Shown here in pieces: positions 6,993 through 8,393 of a DNA stretch of 8,393 nt; position 1 is the first letter of the stretch; each line of letters starts with the position of its first letter. Under the pieces are notes generated by a model. That model was not told the origin of the DNA. It made no database searches and was given only the letters and a program-made list of their open reading frames with translations. The translations under genes were made by a program, and so were the position numbers. The DNA is from Pseudomonadota bacterium (lineage in GTDB: Bacteria; Desulfobacterota; Desulfobacteria; Desulfobacterales; Desulfobacteraceae): assembly GCA_018816605.1 (NCBI GenBank), contig JAHIVS010000121.1, forward strand, positions 1-8,393. Direction: 5' to 3'.

Positions 6993-7901
6993 ATGAAATT
7001 TAAAGTCCCTGTTCTTATACTGCTGATGATTATCGGTTATTCTTCATCGGCCTATGCATGTACCAGTTTTGCGCTATACGGCCCTCAGATTTTTTATGGT
7101 ATGAATTTTGATTATTTTTCCATTCCTTTAAAATTTTTGATCGAATCCAATATGGGAATGAATATATTCCACCTGTCATTTTTATATGACCAAACTGTTG
7201 ATGATCCTGAGTATAAAGACTATTTTGCTAAAACCTGTGGAATAAACAGTAAAGGGCTTTTTTGTGCTTCCCAGGAAATTGAGCCTTATATTGAAGGGCA
7301 CAAACAAGCAGGCAACTCTGAAGTTCATATTGATGATCAGTATGAGACCATATCAAGATATTCCAGTGTCGACCAGATTGAGAAAAACATAAAAGACAAA
7401 CAATGGATTCAGTTTATTGGTCCATCAATACACAATTTGTTTGCCGATCTAAAAGGAAACGCCATCATCACAGAAACGGACAACAATGAAAACTTCATAA
7501 CCCATATTGAAAACGAATTTATTGTCATGTCCAATTTTTCCAATCATGGTTTGATCGGCAAGTTCTATAAGGAGGCTGTAGGTGCTGGTGCTGATAGATA
7601 TATAACAGCTTATGACCACATTATGGAGAATATGAACGCATTCAGTGTTGACAAGGGATTCGAACTTTTGAAAAAAGTTTCCTTAGGAGAGAAAGACTTC
7701 TCAACACAATGCTCCATGATTTTTCAGCCTCAAACTAATCATATTTATATCGCTGTATACCAGGATTTTGAAACCATATGGAAGGTTTCACTAAACAACA
7801 GAACAATTGAAACACACAGAGGATTTAATAAACATTTCCAGGCCCGGTTAGGAGAGGATGGAATTTTAGCATCCGACTTGAAGCAGATGTTCAAAGGTTA
7901 A
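6993..7901 (+). CDS. Exported Ntn-hydrolase, choloylglycine hydrolase / linear amide C-N hydrolase superfamily
   Basis: 302 residues. A signal peptide covers 1-22 (K2, K4, hydrophobic 5-14) and ends AYA, so cleavage would leave Cys23 as the new N terminus, the nucleophile position of this superfamily. The mature start CTSFAL, then GMNFD at 36-40 (Asp40), GINSKGL at 83-89, a DLKGNAIITE strand ending at Glu161, VMSNF with Asn181, and GAGADRY with Arg202 follow the order of the family blocks around Cys2, Asp21, Asn82, Asn175 and Arg228 of bile salt hydrolases. The usual Arg of the GRN.D block is Met37 here. Such enzymes cleave linear amides (conjugated bile acids, penicillin V, acyl-homoserine lactones, N-acyl amines), or transfer acyl groups; the substrate here is unknown. 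Location should be periplasmic. The ATG at 6993 has TTGGA six bases upstream. A/T-ending codons dominate, unlike the genes on the left. A DUF5680-like gene follows after 48 bases, possibly in the same transcript. Confidence 0.85.
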   Translation: MKFKVPVLILLMIIGYSSSAYACTSFALYGPQIFYGMNFDYFSIPLKFLIESNMGMNIFHLSFLYDQTVDDPEYKDYFAKTCGINSKGLFCASQEIEPYIEGHKQAGNSEVHIDDQYETISRYSSVDQIEKNIKDKQWIQFIGPSIHNLFADLKGNAIITETDNNENFITHIENEFIVMSNFSNHGLIGKFYKEAVGAGADRYITAYDHIMENMNAFSVDKGFELLKKVSLGEKDFSTQCSMIFQPQTNHIYIAVYQDFETIWKVSLNNRTIETHRGFNKHFQARLGEDGILASDLKQMFKG

Positions 7902-7949
7902 TCTTTCTAAGTGGCTATCCATCATCAGATAATTGAGTAGAGGAAAAAC

Positions 7950-8201
7950 ATGAAACAAGAAGAATTGGTACGCTTTATTTTAGATTCCAATAGGGCTGGA
8001 TATGCGGCCGGTGATTTAAAAAAATGGACCAAAGAAAATGATGGATCAAATTCAATAATGTTTGAAAAAGGGCTTTGGCGCTCGCATGATAATTTTTTGG
8101 GTGGGGAACCATATGGCGGAAGAGTTGTTATATTTTATGAAAACAAACCATAGTGGATGATGTTGTATTACGGCTGGGTATTCAGGGTCGGACCGAGATA
8201 A
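7950..8201 (+). pseudogene. DUF5680-like gene interrupted by an in-frame TAG
   Basis: The ATG at 7950 has a strong GAGG Shine-Dalgarno with about seven bases of spacing. 67 codons follow to TAG at 8151-8153. The translation resembles the start of the DUF5680 domain: ELVRFILDSNRAGYAAG at 5-21, F-E-K-G-L-W near 38-43, DNFLGGEPYGG at 47-57 and VVIFYENKP at 59-67. In intact relatives I recall a Lys/Pro followed by a small residue and W-x-M-x-Y-x-G. Exactly that continues after the TAG in the same frame as WMMLYYGWV, up to a second stop TAA at 8199-8201. The open part is therefore only the front of a domain whose core runs through the stop. DUF5680 has no known reaction and often sits behind an HTH domain, which is absent here. 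Either a nonsense mutation with later decay, or a sequencing error at one base. Confidence 0.6.
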
Positions 8202-8240
8202 CTGACTAAAAACATGAAGAAAAGCATGAAAAAATGGGCT

Positions 8241-8278
8241 CAAAAACGTCTTGGGCTAATGTTTTTGACCCCAAAAAC
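8241..8278. repeat. Three alternating copies of a 7-base repeat that can form two exclusive hairpins
   Basis: CAAAAAC at 8241-8247, its exact complement GTTTTTG at 8261-8267, and CAAAAAC again at 8272-8278. The middle copy can pair with the left one (13-base loop) or the right one (four-base loop ACCC), not both. No T run follows on either strand. It lies in the 154-base stretch between the interrupted DUF5680 frame and the group II intron end, where I find no gene. Confidence 0.5.
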
Positions 8279-8307
8279 AGCACTTTAAGGATCAATATGG
8301 ATTCCCA

Positions 8308-8393
8308 ATCGGGTAGCCGGGGGTTTTAATCCCCCAGCCCCCACAACACCCTGCATGCGGGTCCGCACAGGGCGTTTCACCAAGATTACCGGG
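8308..8393 (-). mobile_element. 3' end of a group II intron (domains V and VI), rest outside window
   Basis: The minus strand folds as the end of a group II intron. Domain V (about 8376-8345): an eight- to nine-pair proximal helix AACGCCCTG/CAGGGTGTT, which includes a CGC triad with the usual G-U pair in its middle; a distal helix TGCG/CGCA with a four-base loop; and a two-base bulge TG on the 3' strand between the helices. Domain VI (8344-8308): GGGGG/CCCCC capped by ATTAAAA, then T-G, C-G, G-C and G-T pairs, an unpaired A at 8314, and GGG/CCC. The unpaired A is the seventh base from the predicted 3' end, which reads CCCGAT, matching the branch-point distance and terminal AY of these introns. 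Domains I-IV and any reverse transcriptase gene would lie to the right of the window. Distal domain V is shorter than the usual 34-base form. Found by hand folding, not by a covariance model. Confidence 0.68.

Noticed and set aside
7056..7061. Cys23 of the hydrolase as a lipoprotein cysteine
   Set aside because: Positions -3 and -2 are Ala and Tyr, not the Leu and small residue of a lipobox. AYA fits signal peptidase I, and a following CTSF fits an Ntn nucleophile.
8052..8243. Minus-strand 63-codon frame
   Set aside because: Shadow of the DUF5680-like reading frame; no ribosome binding site and no recognisable domain.
8261..8278. GTTTTTG-ACCC-CAAAAAC as an intrinsic terminator
   Set aside because: The stem is A/T-rich and neither strand has a T run after it.
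8308..8393. Protein-coding reading of the right edge (GETPCADPHAGCCGG on the minus strand)
   Set aside because: This open frame runs through the domain V/VI hairpins of the group II intron; such translations of intron ends are structural-RNA artefacts.

Overview
The window looks like a chromosomal segment of a Gram-negative bacterium. The most likely source is a sulfate-reducing Desulfobacteraceae-like member of the former Deltaproteobacteria. The gene content shows directly that there is an outer membrane (an Omp85/POTRA protein plus TamB). The finer lineage is inferred from general protein character and from the mixture of a moderately GC-rich core with AT-rich accessory DNA; it was not tested by any search.

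Left part (1-6371, all minus strand): reading in the direction of transcription there is a tRNA-Arg(UCG) gene with its own promoter and intrinsic terminator. Next come a small three-helix membrane protein with a PGPGW-like motif, a full-length TamB (AsmA-like bridge protein of the inner membrane and periplasm), and a BamA/TamA-family Omp85 protein cut by the window edge before its beta-barrel. TamB and the Omp85 protein are almost certainly co-translated, because the Shine-Dalgarno sequence of the second gene contains the stop codon of the first. Together they form a TamAB-type module for moving lipid and/or outer-membrane protein across the periplasm. The Omp85 protein carries six complete POTRA domains and the start of a seventh, which is many for this family.

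Middle (6372-6992): no convincing intact gene. It holds the tRNA promoter, two strong inverted repeats, an AT-rich open stretch that looks like the C-terminal remnant of a membrane protein, a consensus extended -10 element and a small hairpin.

Right part (6993-8393, AT-rich): an exported Ntn-hydrolase of the choloylglycine hydrolase / linear amide C-N hydrolase superfamily, in which signal peptidase cleavage would expose the catalytic cysteine. It is followed by a DUF5680-like gene with a good ribosome binding site, interrupted by an in-frame TAG inside the domain. The right edge carries, on the minus strand, the 3' end of a group II intron: domain V, domain VI with a bulged A seven nucleotides from the end, and a terminal AU. 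The body of that retroelement lies outside the window. The right third therefore reads as accessory, decaying DNA next to a conserved envelope-biogenesis locus. I did not find a multi-gene defence or other plainly new system; the most unusual items are the seven-POTRA Omp85 protein, the arginine-lacking exported Ntn-hydrolase and the intron end.
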